Of a DNA stretch of 64,000 bases, positions 36,433-45,171 are shown piece after piece. The first letter of the stretch is position 1; each line of letters starts with the position of its first letter. The translations under genes were made by a program, and so were the position numbers. Below the pieces are notes generated by a model that was not told where the DNA came from, did no database searches, and saw only the letters and a list, made by a program, of their open reading frames with translations. The stretch is from Gammaproteobacteria bacterium (lineage in GTDB: Bacteria; Pseudomonadota; Gammaproteobacteria; Pseudomonadales; JAUIET01): positions 1-64,000 of the forward strand of contig JAUIET010000011.1 of NCBI GenBank assembly GCA_030429735.1, in the 5' to 3' direction.

Positions 36433-39024
36433 ATGAGTACTTCACACAAGCCGCAAATCGTGCTGCGCGCCGTTTTCTGCGTTTTGAGCGCCTTTCTGAT
36501 TGGCTGTAGCGGTGGCGGCGGCAGTGTTGGCATCAGTGATGGTCAAGACCCCGATCCTGCTGTGTTGGATGTGGCAATTGCGTATGTGAAGCGGCCTTTG
36601 CCACTTGACGACAGTGGTTTGCTTTCTGAGAGCGACCTGCGAGCGCCTGCCGCGTTCAACCCGGGCGCAGCGTTGTATGTTAGAGACAGGGCCTCGCCCA
36701 GCAGTGCGGCAAGAAACGTGACCGATGGCGTGTTTCCAGAAGGCGAGCTGTACGATGTAAAAGATCTTAGTGCTTCTTATGATGGCAGTCGTTTGTTGTT
36801 CTCTATGCGCGCTCCGGAAATAGAGGGCGCGGATGAAGATGAACAGCCAACCTGGAATATCTGGGAATACAATATGGAGACCGATTCTCTTCGGCGTATA
36901 GTGAATTCCGACTTAAGCGCGGAAGAGGGGCAGGATATATCACCACAGTATCTTGCCGACAACAGCATCGTTTTTACGTCTACCCGTCAGCGCGAGTCAC
37001 GCGCCTTGTTACTGGATGAGGGGAAGCCCCAATTTGCAGCACTGGATGAGAATCGACAGAACGAAACGTTTGTGCTGCACAAAATGACAGAAGATGGCAG
37101 TGAGATCATGCAGCTCACGTTCAATCAAAGTCACGATTTGAATCCGTCAGTTCTGGACGACGGGCGCATCGTATTCAGCCGATGGGACGGCATGGGTGCA
37201 CGTAACAGTGTCAACTTGTACACCATCAACCAGGATGGCAGCGGACTGCAAATCCTATACGGCAACCACAGCCACAACACGGGCAGTAATGGGGCCAGCG
37301 TGCAGTTCATGCAGCCACGCCAGAATGACGACGGCCAAATCATTGCGGCGTTGCGCCCATTCGCTACCCTGGATCTTGGCGGCGAAATTGTTGCGATCGA
37401 CACGGAAAACTTTACTGATCAAAATCAACCCACCGCCGATAATGCGGGGCAGAGTGGCCCAGCCCAGCAATCTGCTTCGTTAACCGACGTCGTGTTGGAT
37501 CAGGCCGTGTCGCCTGGCGGCCGATACGCAAGTGCGTTTCCTCTGCGTGATGGTACTCAGCGTATTATCGCCAGTTGGTCGCAATGTCGGCTGGTGATCG
37601 ACAACACGATAGTGGCGTGCACGGAACAGAATCTGGCCAATGCGGCAGCTGCTCCGGCAGACCCTTTGTACGGAATATGGATGTTCGATATGGGCGATGA
37701 AAGCCAGTTGCCAGTGGTGGCCCCGGAGGAGGGCGTGATGTACACCGATGTAATTACTCTGCAGGACAGGGTATTTCCGGCGGACCTTGGCTCGGACCAC
37801 ATTGACGCTGAGTTAGCTGAACAGGACCTCGCCACCTTGCATATCGCCAGTGTCTATGATCTGGACGGCTCCGATGTAGCCAATCCTGATATTCCCACAG
37901 CGGCAGACCCATCGCTAACCCCGGCGGCAGATCGCCCGGCACGTTTTCTAAGAATTGTAAAGGCAGTGTCGATCCCGGATGAAGACGTGCATGACTTCAG
38001 CAACACTGCGTTTGGACGCAGCGCGCAGCAATCCATGCGCGAAATCGTTGGCTATGTGCCGATTGAACCCGATGGCTCAGTCAAGGTCACCGTGCCTGCC
38101 AGAGTGGCATTCGCATTGAGCGTAGTCGACGAGAACGGTCGCAGGGTAGGCGGCCGGCACCAGAATTGGCTGCATTTACAGCCAGGAGAGCGCATGGAAT
38201 GCAAAGGTTGTCATACCGCGCAAAGCGAGTTGCCTCACGGTCGCTTCACTGCGCAGGCCGATTCGGTAAACCCCGGTGCACTCAATCCTACGGTGGAATT
38301 TCCAAATACAAACCCGGCATTATTCGCTGATGAGCTAGGCGAAACCATGGCTGAAGTGTACGCTCGAGTTATGGGCACGCGACGCCTGAACATGGATATT
38401 GAGTATATCGATGAGTGGAGTATTCCAGCCGACGTGGACCCTCTCACAGAATTTTCGTATCGCTACGCGGACTTGAATACAGCGTTGCCGGTGACCGCCG
38501 AGTGCGCTAGTCAGTGGCAAGTGTTATGTCGATCTACGATTAACTACGAAACGCACATTCAACCTTTATGGGATTTACCCAGAACCGCCGCGGACGCTGG
38601 TGATCCGGTGCAAGATCAAACGTGCACAGCATGCCATAACTCGGTTGACGATGTCGGCGCCGCACAGGTGCCGGTGGCGCAGCTGGATTTATCGGCGCTT
38701 GCGTCATCGGATGAACCGGATCACTTTACGTCTTACCGAGAGCTGCTCTTTCAGGACAATGAACAAGAAGAAGTGGGTGGTGCCATCATTGACCGGCTGG
38801 TTCCATCAACCGACCCCGAAGGCAACCCGATATTGATTACTGTCCCGGTAAATCCACTTATGCAGGTTGCGGGGGCCAGTGCGAGCAGCGCGTTCTTCGA
38901 TGTCTTTTCGCCGGGTGGCAGTCATGAAGCGTGGTTGAGTGATGCTGAGCTAAGGTTGCTGTCCGAATGGCTGGATGTTGGTGCTCAGTATTACAACAAT
39001 CCGTTCGCAGCACCGATTCAATAG
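36433..39024 (+). CDS. beta-propeller di-haem lipoprotein, HzsA/TolB-like
   Basis: An 863-residue lipoprotein (signal ending SAFLIGC). Residues about 110-420 are WD40/TolB-like propeller repeats (DLNPSVLDDGRIVFSRWDGM, NLYTINQDGSGLQI). They are followed by a segment resembling the hydrazine synthase alpha-subunit middle domain and two c-type haem sites, CKGCH at 590-594 and CTACH at 731-735. The C-terminal FSPGGSHEAWLSDAELRLLS is typical of this family. HzsA-type domains occur far outside anammox bacteria and do not imply hydrazine synthesis. It is divergent from the DUF1501/LamG/cytochrome operon, and a hairpin terminator follows it. An outer-membrane or periplasmic redox role is inferred. 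Confidence 0.75.
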   Translation: MSTSHKPQIVLRAVFCVLSAFLIGCSGGGGSVGISDGQDPDPAVLDVAIAYVKRPLPLDDSGLLSESDLRAPAAFNPGAALYVRDRASPSSAARNVTDGVFPEGELYDVKDLSASYDGSRLLFSMRAPEIEGADEDEQPTWNIWEYNMETDSLRRIVNSDLSAEEGQDISPQYLADNSIVFTSTRQRESRALLLDEGKPQFAALDENRQNETFVLHKMTEDGSEIMQLTFNQSHDLNPSVLDDGRIVFSRWDGMGARNSVNLYTINQDGSGLQILYGNHSHNTGSNGASVQFMQPRQNDDGQIIAALRPFATLDLGGEIVAIDTENFTDQNQPTADNAGQSGPAQQSASLTDVVLDQAVSPGGRYASAFPLRDGTQRIIASWSQCRLVIDNTIVACTEQNLANAAAAPADPLYGIWMFDMGDESQLPVVAPEEGVMYTDVITLQDRVFPADLGSDHIDAELAEQDLATLHIASVYDLDGSDVANPDIPTAADPSLTPAADRPARFLRIVKAVSIPDEDVHDFSNTAFGRSAQQSMREIVGYVPIEPDGSVKVTVPARVAFALSVVDENGRRVGGRHQNWLHLQPGERMECKGCHTAQSELPHGRFTAQADSVNPGALNPTVEFPNTNPALFADELGETMAEVYARVMGTRRLNMDIEYIDEWSIPADVDPLTEFSYRYADLNTALPVTAECASQWQVLCRSTINYETHIQPLWDLPRTAADAGDPVQDQTCTACHNSVDDVGAAQVPVAQLDLSALASSDEPDHFTSYRELLFQDNEQEEVGGAIIDRLVPSTDPEGNPILITVPVNPLMQVAGASASSAFFDVFSPGGSHEAWLSDAELRLLSEWLDVGAQYYNNPFAAPIQ

Positions 39025-39051
39025 TTCGTTATTTTGTGTGTTTGCTGAGCC

Positions 39052-39076
39052 AACTGCGCTAAATATGCGCAGTTTT
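39052..39076 (+). terminator. hairpin terminator after the HzsA-like gene
   Basis: A perfect 8-bp stem, AACTGCGC (39052-39059) with GCGCAGTT (39067-39074), has a 7-nt loop; the downstream T run is short. It lies 28 bp after the stop codon and separates the haem gene from the SH3/barrel cluster. Confidence 0.5.
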
Positions 39077-39145
39077 CAAGCCGCAGAAATGTAACAGACT
39101 GCTAGACTCAAAGAGTAAAGGACACGCGACCCACGCTACCCACAC

Positions 39146-39877
39146 ATGCTTAAAACGATAACCACCTGCCTGTTACTTGTTCTAACATTCCAGATAAGTG
39201 CGAATGAAACTCAGCAGGTACAAGTGGCCGATCCGTATATTGATCTTCGCACTGGTCCTGGTAAAGGCTACCCCAGGTTCTATGTGGCCGAAGAAGGTCA
39301 TTGGATCAGTTTGCTTAAGCGCAAGACCAGCTGGTTTAAAGTGCGCCTTGAAAACGGCACGGAAGGCTGGGTGTCTGACAAGCAACTCATTAAAACGCTC
39401 ACTCCGCAGGGGGATGCGTTGGATGTGCGAAAGCTGGACGCTGACAGTCTGGGCGACAGTCACTGGGCAATAGGCATCTCCGGCGGCGACTTTGGTGGCG
39501 CTGATCTGGTATCACTGCACATTGCGTATATTTTCACCGAAAATATTTCGACCGAGCTCACGCTTTCACAAGCGCTAGGTACTTTTTCGAACAATTATCT
39601 CTACGATGTAAGTGTGCAGCATCGCGCTTTTCCAGAGTGGCATGTCTCGCCGTACTTTACATTGGGCGCAGGGCAAATACGCACTGACCCGAATGCAACC
39701 CTGGTTGCAACAGAGGACAGAACTGATGACACCTTCCACGTTGGACTAGGTGTTGAGGTGCCGCTGGCGAGGAGATTCGCCCTGCGTTTTGAGTACAGAA
39801 ACTACCTGGCGCTGACCAGCCGCGATGATGACGAAGAGATTGAGCAATGGAAGATTGGATTAAACGCGTATTTTTAG
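39146..39877 (+). CDS. exported SH3-domain protein with C-terminal beta-barrel
   Basis: A 243-residue protein with a signal peptide (TCLLLVLTFQISA) and a bacterial SH3 domain (about residues 27-85: YIDLRTGPGKGYPRFYVAEE, then WFKVRLENGTEGWVS). A small outer-membrane beta-barrel of about 150 residues follows (WAIGISGGDFGGADLVSLHI, ending WKIGLNAYF with terminal Phe). Bacterial SH3 domains often bind peptidoglycan, so the protein may join barrel and wall. The SH3 part is clearly related to the free-standing SH3 protein at 43587. It overlaps the next barrel gene by 31 bp and starts the 39-54 kb cluster. Confidence 0.75.
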   Translation: MLKTITTCLLLVLTFQISANETQQVQVADPYIDLRTGPGKGYPRFYVAEEGHWISLLKRKTSWFKVRLENGTEGWVSDKQLIKTLTPQGDALDVRKLDADSLGDSHWAIGISGGDFGGADLVSLHIAYIFTENISTELTLSQALGTFSNNYLYDVSVQHRAFPEWHVSPYFTLGAGQIRTDPNATLVATEDRTDDTFHVGLGVEVPLARRFALRFEYRNYLALTSRDDDEEIEQWKIGLNAYF

Positions 39878-40494
39878 CAAGCGTGTTGACTCTGTGTGCA
39901 AGCTACGCTGTGGCCGAGCAGGAGCGAGGTCGGGGGCAGGCGCACGCCGTAGATCCCGATATCGAACGCCAGCAGATTGATGTCGATGCCATAGACAGCG
40001 AAGACTTCGAGATTGGTGTTTACTACGGCATATTAAGTATCGAAGACTTCGGCAGTGATACCGTCGCTGGAATCCGTGCCGCCTACCATGTTACTGAGAC
40101 AATATTCATGGAAGCCGCCTACGGTATGAGTGAGGCCGGCGAGACCAGTTTCGAAGTATTAAGTGGCTCGGCGCAGTTGCTGACCGATGATCAGCGCGAT
40201 TTCAATTACTACAATGTATCAGTCGGGCTGAATATTTTGCCAGGTGAAACGTTCATAGGTTCGCGTTGGGCGTTCAATACGGCTCTTTATGTCATTGGTG
40301 GCATTGGCTCCACGGAGTTTGCAGAAGACGATCACTTCACGATTAATTTTGGTGCTGGCTACCGTTTGCTATTCAACGATTGGTTTGCCATGCATGTTGA
40401 TGTACGTGACCACTTGTTTGACAGCGATATCATTGGAACTGAAAAGACAGTGCATAACATCGAGTTCACTGCTGGTTTCAGCGTGTTTTTCTAG
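39847..40494 (+). CDS. small outer-membrane beta-barrel protein (copy 1)
   Basis: A 215-residue exported protein (signal ending ASYAVA). It has an acidic N-terminal linker (DPDIERQQIDVDAIDSEDFE) and an eight-strand-type barrel ending in FTAGFSVFF. It resembles the outer-membrane barrel family found in myxobacteria and some gammaproteobacteria (TIGR04565-like). A paralogue lies at 43918; shared blocks include IERxxxxVxxID, LPGExFI, RWxxxxxxYxIGGxG and VRDHxFD-type endings. It starts inside the preceding gene. In Myxococcus, comparable barrels are the outer-membrane part of the gliding/Nfs machines. Confidence 0.75.
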   Translation: MEDWIKRVFLASVLTLCASYAVAEQERGRGQAHAVDPDIERQQIDVDAIDSEDFEIGVYYGILSIEDFGSDTVAGIRAAYHVTETIFMEAAYGMSEAGETSFEVLSGSAQLLTDDQRDFNYYNVSVGLNILPGETFIGSRWAFNTALYVIGGIGSTEFAEDDHFTINFGAGYRLLFNDWFAMHVDVRDHLFDSDIIGTEKTVHNIEFTAGFSVFF

Positions 40495-40502
40495 GAGGTC
40501 TT

Positions 40503-41015
40503 ATGAAGAATCTATTTGTCTCTGTATTCGCGGCTACAGCAATCCTGATAACGTCAGGGCTCAATGCCAGTGAGCTGGATAAGCCTGCGCCTGACTTCGT
40601 ACTGAAGAGTAATAGCGGGGAGAATATCCGTCTTTCCGATTTACGTGGTGAGGTCGTGTTGCTTAATTTCTGGGCAACATGGTGCGGTCCGTGCCGACAG
40701 GAAATGCCATTGCTTGACGATCTGCACGCGCGCTACAAGGACATGGGGTTTAAGGTAATTGGTGTGAACGTCGAGAACAAGCCGGAAAAAGCCGATGCGA
40801 TGCTGGCTAAAAATCCGGTGAGCTTCCCGATTCTTTACGATACCGAGAGTGTAGTAAGTAAACTCTACAATGTAGATGCCATGCCCACCACAGTAGTTGT
40901 TGATCGAGATGGCAACATGCGCCACTTGCACCGCGGATTCAAACCAGGTTACGAAGATGCGTACGCGGCTCAGGTCAAGCAACTGTTCAGAGAACAATAT
41001 GCAGCGTCTGAATAA
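40503..41015 (+). CDS. TlpA-type periplasmic thioredoxin
   Basis: A 170-residue exported thioredoxin-fold protein (signal ending SGLNAS). The active site is WCGPC at residues 60-64 and the cis-proline is in DAMPTTVVVD. Such TlpA/ResA-like proteins reduce disulfides in the periplasm, for example in apocytochromes. AGGAGG lies just upstream of the ATG. It overlaps the DUF4266 lipoprotein gene by 17 bp, and that protein's Cys-containing tail is a possible client. The partner is inferred. Confidence 0.9.
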   Translation: MKNLFVSVFAATAILITSGLNASELDKPAPDFVLKSNSGENIRLSDLRGEVVLLNFWATWCGPCRQEMPLLDDLHARYKDMGFKVIGVNVENKPEKADAMLAKNPVSFPILYDTESVVSKLYNVDAMPTTVVVDRDGNMRHLHRGFKPGYEDAYAAQVKQLFREQYAASE

Positions 41016-41226
41016 ACTACTTGCGCTGACGCTCTTCACTCTGTGTTCAGCGTGCAGCTCCATGGAACCTTGGGTTAAACCGTACGAGCGCGATCATCTC
41101 GCCGACCCGATCATGCAGTTTGATGCAGCCCCGGTATCGGCAGCGTATATGCACCATGTGTATCAGGCCAGAGAAGGTGCCCGTGGTGCCGAAGGCGGCA
41201 CCGGTGGAGGCTGTGGATGCAACTGA
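40999..41226 (+). CDS. DUF4266 lipoprotein with Cys-rich C-terminus
   Basis: A 75-residue lipoprotein (lipobox LCSAC). The conserved core is MEPWVKPYERDHLADPIMQF, then HVYQAREGARGAEGG, ending in GGGCGCN. The core and the exact GCGCN end match DUF4266. The gene starts inside tlpA and overlaps the DUF3570 gene by 10 bp, so the three are translated together. DUF4266, DUF3570, TlpA-like and ApbE genes recur together in many bacteria; the function is unknown. The two C-terminal cysteines are candidates for disulfide, metal or cofactor attachment. Confidence 0.82.
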   Translation: MQRLNKLLALTLFTLCSACSSMEPWVKPYERDHLADPIMQFDAAPVSAAYMHHVYQAREGARGAEGGTGGGCGCN

Positions 41227-42377
41227 ATGGCGCCAGACTGCTCAGATTATTGGCCGCTGCTACTGCGTGTGTGGCATGTGCGAGCCAGGCGGCGGTTATC
41301 CCGGAAGACAGAGCCGATGTGATGTACCACTCTTACAGTGGTGGTGGCGTCACTATCGACGGACCTTCCGTGCTGGTGCGCAAAGGGTTCAAAGAAAAAT
41401 TTTCCGTCAGCGCGAACTATTACGTAGATAATGTATCCAGCGCATCCATTGATGTACAGCTTTCCGCAAGTGAATACAAGGAAGAGCGTACTGAAACTTC
41501 GCTAGGATTTGATTTCCTGAACAACAAGTCCTTGCTCAGTCTGGGCTTGTCGCGCAGCGAGGAAAATGACTACGAGGCGCAATCCTTTCACTTCAGTGTG
41601 AGTCAGGACTTTTTCGGCGATTTAAGCACATTGTCACTTGGGTATTCCCGAGGCAGCGATAAGGTCTTCCGAAATGACGACAGTGAGCTGAACGAAACAG
41701 TGGATCGTCATCATTATCGATTTGGACTAAGTCAGATAGTCACAAAGAACATTATCTTGTCGCTAAATTATGAGGGGATTTCCGATGAGGGGTTCCTCAA
41801 CAATCCTTACCGACAGGTGCGTTTTGTAGACCCTGCAGACCCGAATAATTTTCGCCTAGAAGCGGAGGTCTATCCGCGAACCCGCACCAGTGATGCGATA
41901 GCGCTGGGCTCCATGGTGTATTTGCCGTATCGAGCCGCGTTGAAATTCAAGGCAAGATACTATACAGACGACTGGGGAATCGATGCGAATACGTTTGAAC
42001 TGGGTTACAAACATCCGGTGGGTGAACGAATAGTGGCAGAGGCCCATTATCGCTATTACGATCAAACCGCCGCCGAGTTCTACAGTGACCTGTTTCCTCG
42101 TGCTGATTTTCAGGACTTTAAGGCCCGCGACAAGGAACTGAGTACGTTTGGCTCACATTCTATTGGCGTTAGCCTAAGCTATGCGATGCAAATCAAGGCT
42201 GTTGAATATCTGCAAAAGGCCAGCGTTACACTTTCATTCGACCATCTGCGATTTGAATACGATGATTTCCGCGACGCCACGGTAAGCCAGAACAACGCGG
42301 ATATCGCAGCAGGGGACGAACCTTTTTATCGCTTCAGTGCGAATGTGATACGCTTCTACATCTCACTATTTTACTGA
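41217..42377 (+). CDS. DUF3570 outer-membrane beta-barrel protein
   Basis: A 386-residue protein with a signal peptide (about 1-25, ending CASQA) and a large beta-barrel, alternating strands throughout and ending IRFYISLFY with aromatic terminus. The N-terminal YHSYSGGGVTIDGPSVLVRK and FSVSANYYVDNVSSASIDVQ are characteristic of DUF3570. It lies between DUF4266 (10-bp overlap) and apbE (19 bp). It may be the outer-membrane partner of the DUF4266 lipoprotein; that is inference from constant co-occurrence. Confidence 0.82.
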   Translation: MQLNGARLLRLLAAATACVACASQAAVIPEDRADVMYHSYSGGGVTIDGPSVLVRKGFKEKFSVSANYYVDNVSSASIDVQLSASEYKEERTETSLGFDFLNNKSLLSLGLSRSEENDYEAQSFHFSVSQDFFGDLSTLSLGYSRGSDKVFRNDDSELNETVDRHHYRFGLSQIVTKNIILSLNYEGISDEGFLNNPYRQVRFVDPADPNNFRLEAEVYPRTRTSDAIALGSMVYLPYRAALKFKARYYTDDWGIDANTFELGYKHPVGERIVAEAHYRYYDQTAAEFYSDLFPRADFQDFKARDKELSTFGSHSIGVSLSYAMQIKAVEYLQKASVTLSFDHLRFEYDDFRDATVSQNNADIAAGDEPFYRFSANVIRFYISLFY

Positions 42378-42396
42378 GTTAAAACGGTACAGTTTA

Positions 42397-43389
42397 ATGC
42401 GGACTTTTACTCTTCTTATGTTCGCGAGCCTTACTTTCCTGCAGACCATCACCGCACATGCGCAATGGCACCAACGTGAGGGTGTTGCGATGGGGACCGA
42501 AGTCAGTGTGCAATTGTGGTCCGATGATCCTTCGCTCGCTGAGCGAGCGATGCAAAGTGTACTCAATGAGATGTCGCGTGTTGATGGCCAGTTCAGCCCC
42601 TATATTGCGGATAGCGAACTCAGCAAGATCAATCGGCACGCGTTTAAGGCACCAGTCACTGTGACAACGGAAATGTTTCGCTTGCTGTCGGCTGCTAACA
42701 GCGTGTCTGAACTCAGCGATGGCGCTTTTGACGTGACGTTCTCTGCGGCAGGAAAGCTCTACGACTACAGACAGGCACGCGTTCCGAAAACCTCAGAACT
42801 GAAACTGGCAATCAGCGCAATTGATTATCGCCATCTGTTACTGGAGGCCGAAGATTCCACTGTTAGGTTCAAGCACCGGGGTACACACATTGATCTGGGT
42901 GGTATTGCGAAGGGGCATGCAGTCGACCGAAGCATCTCGGTGTTAAAAAAGCTGGGTATTCGTCATGCTCTTGTGTCGGCCGGTGGAGATAGCCGGTTGC
43001 TCGGCGATCGCCGAGGCAAACCCTGGGTGACCGGAATCAAAAACCCGCGCGGGGAAGATACCCTGCTGATGGTTCCCCTGGAGAATATTGCAATCTCAAC
43101 GTCTGGTGATTACGAGCGATACTTCATCGATTCGGAAAGCGGGGTTCGCCATCACCACATCCTGAATCCTCAAGATGGCAAATCTGTGGCAGAGTTGCGC
43201 AGCGCAACAGTGCTTGCACAAGACAGTACTACAGCAGACGCGCTGTCCACCACTGTATTCGTGCTGGGTGTGAAAAAGGGGCTGGAACTGATCAACTCAA
43301 TCCCATCGGTGGACGCTATCATTATCGATGCGTCGGGCTTGCTTCATTATTCGAAAGACTTGCAGCGCCTCGCCTCGTCGAGGCAATAA
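42397..43389 (+). CDS. apbE: FAD:protein FMN transferase ApbE
   Basis: A 330-residue periplasmic ApbE with signal peptide (SLTFLQTITAHA). Family motifs are MGTEVSVQLW, DGAFDVTFSAAGKLYDY, the magnesium/FAD site HIDLGGIAKGHAVDRSISVL and HHILNPQDGKS. ApbE attaches FMN to a Ser/Thr of exported redox proteins, classically in DGxSGAT-type sites. I see no such site in the neighbouring proteins, so the target is either elsewhere or has a different site. It ends the redox module inserted between the two SH3/barrel pairs. Confidence 0.93.
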   Translation: MRTFTLLMFASLTFLQTITAHAQWHQREGVAMGTEVSVQLWSDDPSLAERAMQSVLNEMSRVDGQFSPYIADSELSKINRHAFKAPVTVTTEMFRLLSAANSVSELSDGAFDVTFSAAGKLYDYRQARVPKTSELKLAISAIDYRHLLLEAEDSTVRFKHRGTHIDLGGIAKGHAVDRSISVLKKLGIRHALVSAGGDSRLLGDRRGKPWVTGIKNPRGEDTLLMVPLENIAISTSGDYERYFIDSESGVRHHHILNPQDGKSVAELRSATVLAQDSTTADALSTTVFVLGVKKGLELINSIPSVDAIIIDASGLLHYSKDLQRLASSRQ

Positions 43390-43586
43390 AATTCCAATTA
43401 ATGCCCGGTTTAGCGATTGTTTTTTGGCCTGCCAGGTTTCTTACTGTTGAAGCGATAGGCGATTTGCCGGGTTCAGTAACATATTAACGTAAATTGTAGG
43501 TGGATCTGTTAGCGGACGAGCGGTCGATAGCCTATTTTTATAGAGTAGGCACCAGTGGATGTGCGCTTGGGAAACAGGTTGAAAAT

Positions 43587-43898
43587 ATGCGCAAAATTTG
43601 CCCAATGTGGCTTTTGCTTTTGATGGCTTTATTGCCGGCAAGCGCAATATGGTCAAGTGACAGTGCAGCGCATGGCCTGGAGTTTGTTGTTGATACAACG
43701 TTCATCGATATGCACACCGGACCGGGCCGCGGATTTCCAAAGTTCTACTCCATAGCAAGGGGCGAGAAATTGACCGCAATAAAGCAGCGCACGACCTGGA
43801 TAAAAGTAGAAACGAGCAAAGGTCGTACCGGGTGGATTAGAGCGGCAGACCTGCAAAACACCAGAACACTCAACGGCCGCGCTGTGCGCCTGCCATAA
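43587..43898 (+). CDS. exported SH3-domain protein (free-standing)
   Basis: A 103-residue protein with a signal peptide (MWLLLLMALLPASAIW) and one bacterial SH3 domain (FIDMHTGPGRGFPKFYSIAR, then WIKVETSKGRTGWIRAADLQ). It matches the N-terminal half of the protein at 39146 segment by segment but lacks the barrel. The next gene, 19 bp away, is a barrel protein, so this locus may be a duplicated SH3-barrel pair in which one copy is split and the other fused. Confidence 0.75.
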   Translation: MRKICPMWLLLLMALLPASAIWSSDSAAHGLEFVVDTTFIDMHTGPGRGFPKFYSIARGEKLTAIKQRTTWIKVETSKGRTGWIRAADLQNTRTLNGRAVRLP

Positions 43899-43917
43899 GA
43901 AAACGAACAAGGTCAGA

Positions 43918-44571
43918 ATGACACACACTCGATTACAGTTTACGAAACAGTTGGTTTTGTGCGGCCTTCTAGCGCTGCCATCGACATTGGTTTATGCCCA
44001 CGGCGAGGACGATACCACTGAGGCGGTAGTGACGCCCGAAGATATTGAAAGGGAAGAGTTTGTTGTTCCCTGGATTGATACCGAGAACGCCGAGATCAGT
44101 ATCTTTGGCGGTGGAATGAACTTTGATAATTTCAGCACCGAGGGCTCGTACGGCGCGTCATTGGCTTATCACGTTAATGAAGACATGTTCCTGGAACTGA
44201 CCTACCTGGAGTCTGAAGTCAGCGATTTTGAGCTGCGCTCACTGGGCGCGCCGCAGTTTCCGTCGGAAGTTGAACCTGTTTACTACACAAGCCTCTCATT
44301 GGGCATGAATATGTTACCGGGCGAAATCTTTATTCTGGATCGTTGGGTGCTGAGTTCGACATTTTATTTGATCGGTGGGGTAGGTAACACGGATTTCTCT
44401 GAGGATGACAAGTTCACATTCAATGTGGGATTTGGTTATCGCGTATACCTTACAGACTGGCTCAGTATTCGGCTGGAAGCTAGAGATCACATGTTTGACA
44501 ACACCATTCAGGGCGAAGAGGCGTTGCGTCACAATTTCGAATTCCGCCTTGGTACCAGCGTCTTTTTCTAA
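43918..44571 (+). CDS. small outer-membrane beta-barrel protein (copy 2)
   Basis: A 217-residue exported protein (signal ending STLVYA), paralogous to 39847-40494. It has the same acidic linker (IEREEFVVPWIDTENAEIS), LPGEIFILDRWVL, YLIGGVGNTDFSEDDKFTFN and a terminal LGTSVFF. The two copies differ over much of their length, so the duplication is old. It lies directly upstream of the periplasmic/TPR part of the cluster. Confidence 0.75.
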   Translation: MTHTRLQFTKQLVLCGLLALPSTLVYAHGEDDTTEAVVTPEDIEREEFVVPWIDTENAEISIFGGGMNFDNFSTEGSYGASLAYHVNEDMFLELTYLESEVSDFELRSLGAPQFPSEVEPVYYTSLSLGMNMLPGEIFILDRWVLSSTFYLIGGVGNTDFSEDDKFTFNVGFGYRVYLTDWLSIRLEARDHMFDNTIQGEEALRHNFEFRLGTSVFF

Positions 44572-44625
44572 TTCAAAGCGTTCGCTGTTGACTAGACTTT
44601 ACCGATACTCTTGGAACTTGTGCTT

Positions 44626-45171
44626 ATGAAAATCGCCAGGCAAAACAATACTCTGCTCGCATCCACGCTGATATTGCTGCTTGGCATTGTTTACGCCGTG
44701 ACCGCAGTTGCTCAGGATCAGTCCGGACCTTCGGTCAGTGACAATGTTCAGGATTTGAAACAGCGGGTGATCGAACTCAATCGCGATCTGTTCATATTGG
44801 AAGAAGAATTGCTGTTTCCGGCCAATACTCAGGTTGCTGTGTTTTTGTCGATGGATGTCGGTGAGTTCTTTCAGCTGGACGCGGTTAATCTTAAAATTGA
44901 TGGCAAGGAAGTATCGAATTACCTGTATACAGAAAAGCAGGTTGATGCATTGTTTCGCGGCGGAATACAGCGATTGCACATAGGCAATGTGCGCAGCGGA
45001 GAGCACGAGATAACGGCCTTTTTTACGGGTCGTGGCCCACAAGGGCGAGACTACCGGCGTGCTGTATCCCATACATTTACCAAGGGCGGTGATATCAAAT
45101 ACCTTGAGCTGCAGATTCGCGATTCCATTCAGCTTCATCAGCCAGCACTGACTGTTAAAGAGTGGCAGTAG
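44626..45171 (+). CDS. conserved-looking periplasmic protein, unknown family
   Basis: A 181-residue protein with a signal peptide (LLASTLILLLGIVYAVTAVA) and a heptad-like segment (VSDNVQDLKQRVIELNRDLF). A beta-rich domain follows with FFQLDAVNLKIDGKEVSNYL and GEHEITAFFTGRGPQGRDYR, which looks like an Ig-like or carbohydrate-binding sandwich. I do not recognise the family. It overlaps the first TPR gene by 10 bp and so is part of the envelope machine. By position it could be an equivalent of one of the small Glt/Nfs periplasmic proteins. Confidence 0.6.
   Translation: MKIARQNNTLLASTLILLLGIVYAVTAVAQDQSGPSVSDNVQDLKQRVIELNRDLFILEEELLFPANTQVAVFLSMDVGEFFQLDAVNLKIDGKEVSNYLYTEKQVDALFRGGIQRLHIGNVRSGEHEITAFFTGRGPQGRDYRRAVSHTFTKGGDIKYLELQIRDSIQLHQPALTVKEWQ

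Noticed and set aside
36433-39024. Hydrazine synthase activity for the HzsA-like protein.
   Set aside because: Only the domain type matches; the other hydrazine synthase subunits and anammox context are absent.
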